A stretch of 32,299 nucleotides of DNA, taken from assembly GCA_011046135.1 (NCBI GenBank), contig DSBG01000132.1, forward strand, positions 1-32,299, given 5' to 3'. The notes under the pieces were generated by a model that made no database searches, was not told the origin of the DNA, and saw nothing but the letters and a program-made list of their open reading frames with translations. Positions 1-7,198 of the stretch are shown in pieces (positions within the stretch are counted from its first letter, which is position 1; every line of letters begins with the position of its first letter). This DNA is from Deltaproteobacteria bacterium. Its GTDB lineage: Bacteria > Desulfobacterota > Desulfomonilia > UBA1062. A program made the position numbers and the translations under genes.

Positions 1-16
1 CATGGTTGAACCTCCT
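1..16 (-). promoter_or_regulatory. Start codon and ribosome binding site of a gene leaving the left edge
   Basis: On the minus strand an ATG occupies bases 3 to 1 and is preceded by AGGAGG (bases 16-11) at a spacing of seven bases. This is an excellent Shine-Dalgarno arrangement. It lies downstream of the acyl-CoA synthetase terminator and in the same orientation, so a further minus-strand gene very probably begins here. None of its coding sequence is visible beyond the start codon, so no product can be proposed. Confidence 0.55.
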
Positions 17-66
17 GTCTCATGAGAACCGTAGTACATTCAGGTTTGTGCATACCAGTCTCATCA

Positions 67-94
67 TGCATATCACAGATCAGGCGAATGTCAA
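67..94 (-). promoter_or_regulatory. Candidate promoter for the gene at the left edge
   Basis: On the minus strand a perfect TTGACA (bases 94-89) is followed after 16 bases by TATGCA (72-67), a weak -10 match. It sits between the terminator of the upstream acyl-CoA synthetase and the AGGAGG/ATG at bases 16-1, which is where a promoter is expected. The -35 is convincing and the -10 is not. Confidence 0.35.
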
Positions 95-116
95 AAGATT
101 GCGTGCAGTTCACAAC

Positions 117-155
117 AAAAAAAACGCTGCGGTGAGGAGACCCCCCCACCGCAGC
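117..155 (-). terminator. Intrinsic terminator of the first acyl-CoA synthetase gene
   Basis: On the minus strand a perfect 9-bp stem (GCTGCGGTG pairing with CACCGCAGC, plus-strand 126-134 and 147-155) with a 12-base loop is followed by one G or C and then eight Us (A-tract 117-124). It starts 25 bases after the stop codon of the acyl-CoA synthetase and is a textbook Rho-independent terminator. Confidence 0.9.
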
Positions 156-179
156 CGGGTTACGAGTTCCTGTGTCGTT

Positions 180-1991
180 TTATTCAGGAGGATACATGGA
201 CTCGATTTCTTGAGCAAATTTCTGGTTGACCACGCGCCGTTTGAGCTTGAGGGTGGGGGTCAGCTCATCGGTATCCTGTGACCACTCTTTGGTGAGGAGC
301 TTGAACTTCCTGATCTGCTCCACCCGGGCGTAGTCCTTCATCTGCTCCTCGATTTCTTTCTCATAGAGCTTTTGCACCTCGGGTTTTGCGACGAGATCCT
401 CTCTGCTGGAAAACTCTATGGAATTCTCCTTGGCCCAGGTCTCGAGCGCGGCGAAGGACGGCACGATAAGCGCAGAGAGATACTTCCGGTTGTCCCCGAT
501 CACCGCGACCTGTTCGATCAGCGGGGAGGTCACCAGGGAATTCTCGATGTTCTGCGGGGAGATGTTCTTGCCCCCAGAGGTGACAATGAGGTCCTTGATG
601 CGTCCCGTGATCTTGAGGTAGCCGTCGGAGTCGATCTCCCCGATGTCGCCGGTGCGGAAGAAGCCGTCTTCGGTGAAGACCTCCTTCGTGGCTGCCTCGT
701 TCTTGTAGTACCCCTTCATGACCTGGGGCCCCTTGATGAGCACCTCGCCCCCTTCACCGATCTTTACGATGGTATCCTTCAGGGCAGGGCCGACGGTTCC
801 GGGCTTGATCTTTTTCGGCTTGTTCCCGTGGGTGACCGGGGTTGTCTCGGTCAGGCCGAAGCCTTCACAGACTTTGATGCCCATGCCGAGGAAGAATTCG
901 GCATCGGAGACAGAAAGCGGGCCGCCACCCGAGATCGCTGCATGGAGTTTGTCCATGCCGAGGGCATGCTTGAGCTTGCTGAAGATGAGCTTGTTGGCAA
1001 GGTTGTACTTGATGGCAAACATCCCGGTGCGTTCCTTGTCTTCGCAGAAATAGGGGAGGTTTTCCTTGGCAACGCCCATGGCCCAATTGAACAGGGCCTT
1101 CTTGATCGGAGGGGCTGTGGAGACCTTGGCGGTGATGCCGGAATGAACCTTTTCGTAGATCCTGGGCACACTCACCAGGAAGGTTGGACGGATCTCCTGG
1201 AAATTTTCCAGCAGCTTCTCCGTGCTCTCGGCAAAGGCGACCTTGTGACCCAGGAAGATGGGGGTGTAGTATCCCACGGTTCTCTCCAGGGAATGGGCAA
1301 GGGGAAGGAACGAGAGGAACAAGTGATCCCCTTCCAGGAACTCAGGATCGACGGCACGGAGCTGGTTCACGTTGGAGACGAAGTTCTTGTGTGTGAGCAT
1401 CACCCCCTTGGGGTTGCCCGTGGTGCCGGATGTATAGATGATGGTGGCGACATCCTCGATGTTGATGGGTTTCAGCCTCTGGTCGAACTCGTCCTTGTTC
1501 TTGTATTCCTTGCCGGCATTCATGGCATCCTTGATGCAAACGACACCTTCAGGCAGCTTGTCAAGGTCGTCGAAAATGATGAGTTCTCCAAGGTTCGGGA
1601 GATTAGGCCTGACCGAAAGGATTTTATCCATGTGCTCAGCAGTACCCACGAAGCACATCTTGGCGTCAGAGTTATCGATGATGTAGCGGGATTCTTCCGC
1701 CGAGTTCGTGGCATAGATGGGCACGTTCACGGCGCCGATGGACAGGATCGCGAGGTCCGCCACCCACCACTCGTAGCGGTTCGGGGAGAACAGGGCCACC
1801 TTGTCGCCGGGCTGGACTCCCCTGCTGATGAGGTAGAGCCCCACATCACGGACCATTTCATTGATCTTGTTCCAGGAGATCTCTTCCCACACACCCTGCT
1901 TGTTCTTGAACAGGATGAGCGTTTTGTCGCCGAACTGTTCCACGCGATTCTGGAATATTGCACCCATTGATGTTTCTTCGAATTTTGCCAT
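180..1991 (-). CDS. Long-chain fatty-acid-CoA ligase (AMP-forming), copy 1
   Basis: This cytosolic or membrane-associated enzyme activates a long-chain carboxylic acid with ATP, through an acyl-adenylate, and transfers it to coenzyme A. Adenylate-forming motifs appear in order: the phosphate-binding TSGTTGNPKG near residue 187, GFGLTETTP near 375, the TGDIGEIDSDG hinge region near 445, and a C-terminal PTLKLKRR carrying the expected catalytic lysine near 580. The 603-residue length suits the FadD15-like, long-chain ACS family. The ATG at 1991 was chosen because GGAGGAGGAATCA lies directly upstream; an in-frame start at 2009 has no such site. It has its own promoter and terminator, so it is probably monocistronic. 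A close paralogue is the next gene upstream (2198-4012), sharing the MAKFEE start and the YPPE end. The substrate cannot be read from the sequence. Confidence 0.93.
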   Translation of the reverse strand: MAKFEETSMGAIFQNRVEQFGDKTLILFKNKQGVWEEISWNKINEMVRDVGLYLISRGVQPGDKVALFSPNRYEWWVADLAILSIGAVNVPIYATNSAEESRYIIDNSDAKMCFVGTAEHMDKILSVRPNLPNLGELIIFDDLDKLPEGVVCIKDAMNAGKEYKNKDEFDQRLKPINIEDVATIIYTSGTTGNPKGVMLTHKNFVSNVNQLRAVDPEFLEGDHLFLSFLPLAHSLERTVGYYTPIFLGHKVAFAESTEKLLENFQEIRPTFLVSVPRIYEKVHSGITAKVSTAPPIKKALFNWAMGVAKENLPYFCEDKERTGMFAIKYNLANKLIFSKLKHALGMDKLHAAISGGGPLSVSDAEFFLGMGIKVCEGFGLTETTPVTHGNKPKKIKPGTVGPALKDTIVKIGEGGEVLIKGPQVMKGYYKNEAATKEVFTEDGFFRTGDIGEIDSDGYLKITGRIKDLIVTSGGKNISPQNIENSLVTSPLIEQVAVIGDNRKYLSALIVPSFAALETWAKENSIEFSSREDLVAKPEVQKLYEKEIEEQMKDYARVEQIRKFKLLTKEWSQDTDELTPTLKLKRRVVNQKFAQEIESMYPPE

Positions 1992-2053
1992 TGATTCCTC
2001 CTCCCTCACATAGCTGATCTGATTTTATCGATCGAACATGTAAATTTCTCAAA

Positions 2054-2082
2054 AGTATACGAGAAACAGGGGTGAATTACAA
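2054..2082 (-). promoter_or_regulatory. Promoter of acyl-CoA ligase copy 1
   Basis: On the minus strand TTGTAA (2082-2077) is separated by 17 bases from TATACT (2059-2054), a five-of-six -10 match. This predicts a transcript start near 2047 and a leader of about 55 bases to the ATG at 1991. It indicates that the two paralogous ligase genes are transcribed separately. Confidence 0.6.
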
Positions 2083-2157
2083 GAGAGAAACAGCAGAACC
2101 AAGGTCATTCGTGAACAGCAGATCGCAGCGTGTATCTTGATGGTGCTGCAAGGGGGA

Positions 2158-2186
2158 GGGGGAAGGGTGCAACATCCCCTTCCCCC
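2158..2186 (-). terminator. GC-rich hairpin after acyl-CoA ligase copy 2
   Basis: A perfect 10-bp inverted repeat (GGGGGAAGGG and CCCTTCCCCC) with a 9-base loop begins 11 bases after the stop codon of the upstream ligase. The position fits a terminator, but no clean U-tract follows on the minus strand (the sequence reads TCCCCCTTG). It may instead stabilise the 3' end or act with Rho. Confidence 0.5.
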
Positions 2187-2197
2187 GGAGAGTTCAC

Positions 2198-4012
2198 CTA
2201 TTCTGGAGGGTACAGGGCCTCGATGACGTCATGGTACTTTTCGTTGATAACGCGCCTCTTGAGTTTCAGCGTCGGGGTGAGCTCGTCCGTCTCCTGGGAC
2301 CACTCGTTCTCCAGGAGGGTAAACTTCCTTATCTGCTCCACCCGTGCATAATCCTTCATGTGTTCCTCGAGTTCCTGCGTGTAGAGGTCTTTCACCTGCG
2401 CATTGGCAAGGAGGTCCTTGCGCGAGCTGAACTCGATGCCCCGCTCTTTTGCCCACCCCTCGAGCTCTGCAAAGGCGGGAACGATGAGGGCCGAGAGGTA
2501 CTTCCGGTTGTCGCCGATGACCGCAACCTGCTCGATGAACCGGGAAGCCTTGAGGCTGTTCTCGATGTTCTGGGGCGAGATGTTCTTGCCACCCGAGGTC
2601 ACGATGATGTCCTTGATGCGGCCCGTGATCTTGAGATAGCCGTCGGAATCGATCTCTCCGATGTCGCCGGTCTTAAAGAACCCGTCCTCCGTGAAGGCCT
2701 CCTTCGTTGCTTCCTCGTTCTTGTAATACCCCATCATCACCTGGGGTCCCTTGATGAGCACCTCTCCATGTTCACCGATCTTCACGATGGTGTCTTTGAC
2801 TGCAGGGCCGGTGGTTCCGGGCTTGATCTTTTTCGGGAGGTTCGCGTTCGTAACCGGTGTGGTCTCGGTGAGCCCGAAGCCTTCCACTACCTTGATGCCC
2901 ATGCCCAGGAAAAATTCCGCGTCCGACACGGACAGGGGGCCTCCGCCGGAGAAGGCGAACTCGAGCTTGTCCATGCCGAGCGCTGCCTTGAGCTTGCTGA
3001 AAATGAGCTTGTCGGCCAGGTTGTACTTGAAGGCGAAGAATCCGCTGCGGGGCCTGTCGTTGCAGATATAGGGGAGGTTTTCCTTCGCAATGCCCATGGC
3101 CCAGGTGAACAGGGCCTTCTTGATCGGGGGCGCTGTGGCGACCTTGGCGAGGATTCCGGTGTGCACCTTCTCATAGAGCCGGGGAACGCTCACGATGTTC
3201 GTGGGGTGTACCTCATTGAAATTCTCCAGGATCTTGGCGAAATCCTCTGCAAAGTACACCTTGGTGCCGAAGGACATGGGGAGGTAGTATCCCACCGTGC
3301 GCTCGAATGAGTGGGCCAGCGGCAGGAACGAGAGGTTGGTCATTTCCAGCGCCCGATCGAAGAGCTCCGGATCTACAGCGTGGCACTGCCTGACGTTTGC
3401 GAAAAAGTTGTTGTGCGACAGCATCACGCCCTTTGGCGGACCCGTGGTGCCGGAGGTGTAGATGATGGTGGCAAGGGCCTCAGACTTGATGGCATTGATC
3501 CGGTCGTTGAATTTCTGCTCCCTGGGGTTGGCCGCCCCGGAGGCCATCACCTCCTTGAGGGTCGTGACACCCTCGGAGGTGTCCACGGAATCGAAGACAA
3601 TGACATCCGTCAGGTTCGGCAGCTTGTCTTTCACGGAGAGCACCTTGTCCATGTGCTCTTTTGTCGCCACGAAACACATCTTCGAGTCGGAATTCTCGAT
3701 GATGTAGCGGGCTTCTTCCGCGGAGTTCGTGGCGTAGATCGGAACGTTGACAGCCCCCAACGAAAGGACTGCAAGGTCGGTGACCCACCACTCGTACCGG
3801 TTGGGAGAGAACAACGCGATCTTGTCCCCGGGCTCAACTCCCCTTGAAATGAGAGTATACCCGAGGTTGCGGACCATCTCGTTCATCTTCTTCCAGGAGA
3901 TGTCCGTGTAGACCCCCTGTTCATTCTTGTAGGCCACGATTGCACGTTCACCGAATTCTTCCACGCGATTCTGAAACACAGCTGGTATGGATTTCTCTTC
4001 GAACTTTGCCAT
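2198..4012 (-). CDS. Long-chain fatty-acid-CoA ligase (AMP-forming), copy 2
   Basis: This is an acyl-CoA synthetase of 604 residues, closely similar along its whole length to the neighbouring copy at 180-1991. Adenylate-forming motifs are intact: TSGTTGPPKG near residue 186, GFGLTETTP near 378, TGDIGEIDSDG near 446, and PTLKLKRR near 580 with the catalytic lysine. The ATG at 4012 follows AAAGGAGG at a good distance; the upstream in-frame start at 4051 lies between the promoter and this site and lacks a ribosome binding site. Differences from copy 1 are scattered, with many in the segment before the ATP motif (about residues 135-175), which suggests an old duplication that may have changed acid preference. 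It has its own promoter and a 3' hairpin. Confidence 0.93.
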   Translation of the reverse strand: MAKFEEKSIPAVFQNRVEEFGERAIVAYKNEQGVYTDISWKKMNEMVRNLGYTLISRGVEPGDKIALFSPNRYEWWVTDLAVLSLGAVNVPIYATNSAEEARYIIENSDSKMCFVATKEHMDKVLSVKDKLPNLTDVIVFDSVDTSEGVTTLKEVMASGAANPREQKFNDRINAIKSEALATIIYTSGTTGPPKGVMLSHNNFFANVRQCHAVDPELFDRALEMTNLSFLPLAHSFERTVGYYLPMSFGTKVYFAEDFAKILENFNEVHPTNIVSVPRLYEKVHTGILAKVATAPPIKKALFTWAMGIAKENLPYICNDRPRSGFFAFKYNLADKLIFSKLKAALGMDKLEFAFSGGGPLSVSDAEFFLGMGIKVVEGFGLTETTPVTNANLPKKIKPGTTGPAVKDTIVKIGEHGEVLIKGPQVMMGYYKNEEATKEAFTEDGFFKTGDIGEIDSDGYLKITGRIKDIIVTSGGKNISPQNIENSLKASRFIEQVAVIGDNRKYLSALIVPAFAELEGWAKERGIEFSSRKDLLANAQVKDLYTQELEEHMKDYARVEQIRKFTLLENEWSQETDELTPTLKLKRRVINEKYHDVIEALYPPE

Positions 4013-4062
4013 GAACCCCTCCTTTGTTAAGTCTGACAGATGATGATACAAACAATATGTGA

Positions 4063-4091
4063 AATATAAACACTTTGCCTAGGCTTATCAA
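4063..4091 (-). promoter_or_regulatory. Promoter of acyl-CoA ligase copy 2
   Basis: On the minus strand TTGATA (4091-4086) and TATATT (4068-4063), each five of six matches, are spaced by exactly 17 bases. The predicted start near 4056 leaves a leader of about 44 bases to the ATG at 4012. The surrounding sequence is markedly AT-rich compared with the coding regions. No convincing operator palindrome was recognised. Confidence 0.6.
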
Positions 4092-4241
4092 TCATTTTTG
4101 AGAAGGTCTTGCGGTCAATTGAACAGCACACACCGGTGAGAGTCGGGGGATATGACCCCTGAAATGAGCCTGCAGGAATTTTAGAGATGCAACAATGCCG
4201 GGAGGATACCCCGGCGCACGGAACACCCTCATGGGGGGGGC

Positions 4242-5198
4242 CTAGAGCTCGGAGAAATGCCGAATCTGAGTGATGGTGTCCCGTGCCTGCGCGAGGATTT
4301 CGTCGAAGACATCAGAGACGCTCTTGAGTTCCCTGATCATTCCCCCGATCTGCCCGCAGTAGGCCGAACCTTCCTCGATGTCGCCCTCGATGCTCGCCAT
4401 GGCGGAGCGTCCTTCACCGATGAGATCGAAGAGTTCCTGGGCCGATGCACCCTGACGCTCAGCCTCCTGGATTTTTTGTGTCAGGGTGTTTTTCATGGAA
4501 CGGGTGGGTCCTATGGTCGTCCTGCCGGTGATGGTGGTACCGTTGTCAGGCAGCTGGAGGATGGCGTCCTTGAATCTCGGGTGTGCCGCCGATTCATAGG
4601 TTGCCACGAATCGGGTCCCCAGCTGCACCCCCTTGGCTCCCAGGGAAAGGGCCGCGACAAACCCCCGACCATCGGCGATCCCCCCGGCAGCGATCACCGG
4701 CACGTCGACGGCATCGACTACCTGTGGGATCAGGGCCATGGTCGTGATTTCATCGAACCCATCGTGACCGCCGGCTTCGATCCCTTCGGCAATGATGATG
4801 TCGACCCCTGCCTCGACGCATTTGAGGGCATAGGAAACAGAGGGCACCACGTGCATCACCGCGCAGCCCCGTTCTTTGATCACCCGGGTAAACGATTTCG
4901 GATTTCCCGATGATGTCACGACAACGGAGGCGCCGCTTTCGATAGAGGCATCGATCATTTCAGAGATGTCCGGTCTGATCATGGGAAGATTCACCCCAAA
5001 GGGTTTGCTGGTTTTCTCTTTCACCAGAGAACACTCGGAGTGAATCTCTTCGATGGTCATTCCTCCGGCGCCAAGCAGGCCGAGGCCTCCAGCCTCGGAA
5101 ACCGCGGCAGCGAGATCAGCTTTGCCGATCCAGACCATTCCCCCCAGAATGATCGGATACTCGATTCCGAGCAGGTCACACACGTCGGTATGGAACAT
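4242..5198 (-). CDS. Nitronate monooxygenase / FabK-like FMN flavoprotein
   Basis: This is a TIM-barrel flavoprotein of 318 residues in the 2-nitropropane dioxygenase-like family. Members oxidise alkyl nitronates or, as FabK, reduce enoyl-ACP using FMN. Visible features are an N-terminal EYPIILGGM segment, the EAGGHDG motif near residue 140 with the conserved histidine, and the phosphate-binding AAGGIADGRG near 166 followed by GAKGVQLGTRF. The C-terminal GDIEEGSAYCGQIGG pattern occurs in both subfamilies. Sequence alone does not decide between detoxification and fatty-acid synthesis; the adjacent acyl-CoA ligases make a lipid link possible. The ATG at 5198 follows GGGGAGGA; a GTG one codon upstream (5201) is also possible. 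It is divergent from gatC and has its own promoter. Confidence 0.85.
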   Translation of the reverse strand: MFHTDVCDLLGIEYPIILGGMVWIGKADLAAAVSEAGGLGLLGAGGMTIEEIHSECSLVKEKTSKPFGVNLPMIRPDISEMIDASIESGASVVVTSSGNPKSFTRVIKERGCAVMHVVPSVSYALKCVEAGVDIIIAEGIEAGGHDGFDEITTMALIPQVVDAVDVPVIAAGGIADGRGFVAALSLGAKGVQLGTRFVATYESAAHPRFKDAILQLPDNGTTITGRTTIGPTRSMKNTLTQKIQEAERQGASAQELFDLIGEGRSAMASIEGDIEEGSAYCGQIGGMIRELKSVSDVFDEILAQARDTITQIRHFSEL

Positions 5199-5246
5199 CA
5201 CTGCGTCCTCCCCAGGTCACGTTTTTCATGATCATGGCAGAACCCG

Positions 5247-5276
5247 AGTATACCAGATTGCGCCAGGACCTGTCCA
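5247..5276 (-). promoter_or_regulatory. Promoter of the nitronate monooxygenase-like gene
   Basis: On the minus strand TGGACA (5276-5271) and TATACT (5252-5247), each five of six consensus matches, are separated by 18 bases. Transcription would start near 5240, about 40 bases before the ATG at 5198. It lies in the 283-bp gap shared with the divergent gatC promoter; the bases between the two promoters (5277-5413) hold nothing else I can recognise. Confidence 0.55.
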
Positions 5277-5413
5277 ATAAGTACGCATTGTCCCGCTCCA
5301 CTGTGATGATGATCCCGGATTGTATGATCGTCTTCGGCCTTCCCCGATGGAATTCGCCTCGAAAAGCACGTCCCGGGAGCAGGCCCAAAACCCGATCTCT
5401 CATCGGGCTTTCC

Positions 5414-5442
5414 TTGAGAGAACTCGGAGAGTATAGTATACA
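5414..5442 (+). promoter_or_regulatory. Promoter of the gatCAB operon
   Basis: TTGAGA (5414-5419, five of six) is separated by 17 bases from TATACA (5437-5442, four of six). Transcription would begin near 5449, about 33 bases before the gatC ATG. A short inverted repeat, ACCAC-GT-GTGGT at 5442-5453, covers the predicted start point and could be an operator. Confidence 0.6.
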
Positions 5443-5481
5443 CCACGTGTGGTACACGCTGAGGAGAAGGGGAGGTATGGC

Positions 5482-5769
5482 ATGAAAATCACCGAAGCAG
5501 ACGTCAGGCATGTGGCAGGCCTTGCCCGCCTGACATTGGGGGAAGCAGAGATCCCTCGCTTCATCCGGGAGCTCAACTCCATCCTCGACCACATGGACAT
5601 GCTTTCAGCCCTCGACACGCAGGGTCTCGAATCGACCGTGCACACGGGATCCATCACCAACAGCCTCCGTGATGACGAGGCCAGGATCTCTCAATCGAGG
5701 GAACAGGCAATGGCCAACGCCCCTGAATTCATGAACGGGGTCTTTGTTGTGCCCAAGGTTCTCGAGTAG
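5482..5769 (+). CDS. gatC: Asp-tRNA(Asn)/Glu-tRNA(Gln) amidotransferase subunit C
   Basis: GatC is the small subunit that stabilises the GatA-GatB interface of the enzyme converting mischarged Glu-tRNA(Gln) or Asp-tRNA(Asn) to the amidated form. The 95 residues match the family length, with the N-terminal EADVRHVAGLARLTL helix and the conserved ELNSILDHMDML segment, followed by the Leu/Pro-poor extended tail that wraps GatA. The ATG at 5482 is chosen because GGGGAGGT lies just upstream; an earlier in-frame GTG/ATG region at 5449 overlaps the predicted transcription start. It is the first gene of a tight operon, seven bases ahead of gatA. Confidence 0.95.
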   Translation: MKITEADVRHVAGLARLTLGEAEIPRFIRELNSILDHMDMLSALDTQGLESTVHTGSITNSLRDDEARISQSREQAMANAPEFMNGVFVVPKVLE

Positions 5770-5776
5770 GAACGCC

Positions 5777-7198
5777 ATGCTCGAGACAGCGAGAAGATAC
5801 CGCCGTGGTGAAACCACGCCAACCAGGGAGATAGAGGCTCTCCTGGAGAAGATACGCACCGATGACCACAACGCATTCATTACGGTGAATGCCGAAGAGG
5901 CGCTGGAACAGGCAGCCAGGGCGGATCGGGATCTGAACGAGGGTAACGAGGACATTCTCCTGGGCGTTCCCATAGCCATCAAGGACAACATCTGTACCAG
6001 GGGACTCCCGACGACCTGTGCATCACGGATCCTCTCGAACTTCACCCCGGCCTATGATGCCACAGTGGTCAGGGGACTCAGGAACAGAGGTGCAGTCATC
6101 ATCGGAAAGACCAACCTCGATGAATTCGCCATGGGATCGACCACCACATCGAGTTCCATCGGTCCTTCGAGAAACCCGTGGGACAGAACAAAGACCCCGG
6201 GCGGTTCCAGCGGGGGTTCGGCCGCTGCGGTGGCTTCCCGGCTCTGTGCCGGAGCGCTCGGTTCGGACACCGGCGGATCTGTCCGCCAGCCGGCAAGCTT
6301 CTGCGGGATAACCGGTCTGAAGCCCACCTACGGATCAGTTTCCCGCTATGGGCTCGTCGCGTTTGCCTCTTCCCTCGATCAGGTAGGACCCATGGGCAGG
6401 TCGGCCCGGGATGTTTCCGTGCTCTTCGATGCCATACGAGGACATGATCCGCGTGATTCCACCAGCGTGCAGGGAACGCATTCCCTCCTCACGCTGGACG
6501 GACTCGACATGCACGGAATACGGGTGGGAGTGCCGAAGGCCTTCTTTGCCCAGGGGCTCTCAGAAGACGTGGAAGGTGCGGTGAATTCTGCCATCTCCGT
6601 GATGAGGGAACTGGGTGCCGATATCGTCCCGGTGGATCTGACCACCCTCACATACGGGGTTGCCGTTTACTACATCATTGCCTGCGCCGAGGCGAGTTCC
6701 AACCTCGCACGCTACGACGGGGTGCGATACGGCCTGCGGAGTTCAGACGCCACAGAACTCGTCGAGCTGTACAGCCGGACGCGTGCCGAGGGGTTCAATG
6801 CCGAGGTGAAGCGCAGGATCATGCTGGGCACCTACGTGCTCTCAGCAGGATACTACGAAGCCTACTACCTGAAGGCTTCCCAGGTCCGTACGCTCATGGT
6901 CCAGGATTTTCAGCAGGCCTTTACCCGGTGCGACCTCATTGCGGGACCGACAGCACCGGTAACGGCCTTCGGCCTCGACGAGATGCTGGATGACCCGTTG
7001 AGCATCTATCTCCTCGACATCTACACCATCCCTGCCAGCCTTGCCGGGTTACCCGCAATGAGCATTCCCTGCGGATTCGATCGCGGCGGACTCCCCATCG
7101 GACTGCAGCTCATCGCGCCGTCCTTCAGGGAAGACGTGCTGCTGGGTGCGGGGATCGCGTTCCAGGATGCCACAACATTTCACGAGGTCATGCCATGA
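5777..7198 (+). CDS. gatA: Asp-tRNA(Asn)/Glu-tRNA(Gln) amidotransferase subunit A
   Basis: GatA is the glutaminase subunit of GatCAB; it releases ammonia from glutamine (or asparagine) and channels it to GatB. The amidase-signature catalytic triad can be counted directly: Lys69 in PIAIKDN, cis-Ser144 in GGSSGGSAAA, and nucleophile Ser168 in GSDTGGSVRQ. The Lys-to-cis-Ser distance of 75 residues is the same as in characterised GatA proteins. The length of 473 residues is normal. The ATG at 5777 (MLETARR) was preferred over in-frame codons at 5744, which lie inside gatC. Its stop overlaps the gatB start by four bases (ATGA), implying translational coupling. Confidence 0.97.
   Translation: MLETARRYRRGETTPTREIEALLEKIRTDDHNAFITVNAEEALEQAARADRDLNEGNEDILLGVPIAIKDNICTRGLPTTCASRILSNFTPAYDATVVRGLRNRGAVIIGKTNLDEFAMGSTTTSSSIGPSRNPWDRTKTPGGSSGGSAAAVASRLCAGALGSDTGGSVRQPASFCGITGLKPTYGSVSRYGLVAFASSLDQVGPMGRSARDVSVLFDAIRGHDPRDSTSVQGTHSLLTLDGLDMHGIRVGVPKAFFAQGLSEDVEGAVNSAISVMRELGADIVPVDLTTLTYGVAVYYIIACAEASSNLARYDGVRYGLRSSDATELVELYSRTRAEGFNAEVKRRIMLGTYVLSAGYYEAYYLKASQVRTLMVQDFQQAFTRCDLIAGPTAPVTAFGLDEMLDDPLSIYLLDIYTIPASLAGLPAMSIPCGFDRGGLPIGLQLIAPSFREDVLLGAGIAFQDATTFHEVMP

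Noticed and set aside
6-281. 91-codon plus-strand frame at the left end
   Set aside because: It crosses a perfect minus-strand intrinsic terminator and the end of the ligase gene, has no ribosome binding site, and gives a low-complexity product.
372-1970. 532-codon open frame antisense to acyl-CoA ligase copy 1
   Set aside because: The opposite strand encodes a complete, motif-bearing ligase with promoter, ribosome binding site and terminator. The antisense frame shows no recognisable domain and reflects GC-rich codon use. The same applies to the antisense frames at 2231-3310 and 3311-3847 over copy 2.
4142-4241. Small inverted repeats downstream of the flavoprotein gene as a terminator
   Set aside because: The best stem is only five base pairs (CCGGG/CCCGG) and no U-tract follows on the minus strand, so a terminator could not be supported.
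5176-5592. Minus-strand frame across the gap between the flavoprotein gene and gatC
   Set aside because: It overlaps both divergent promoters and the conserved gatC gene, and its translation matches no family I know.
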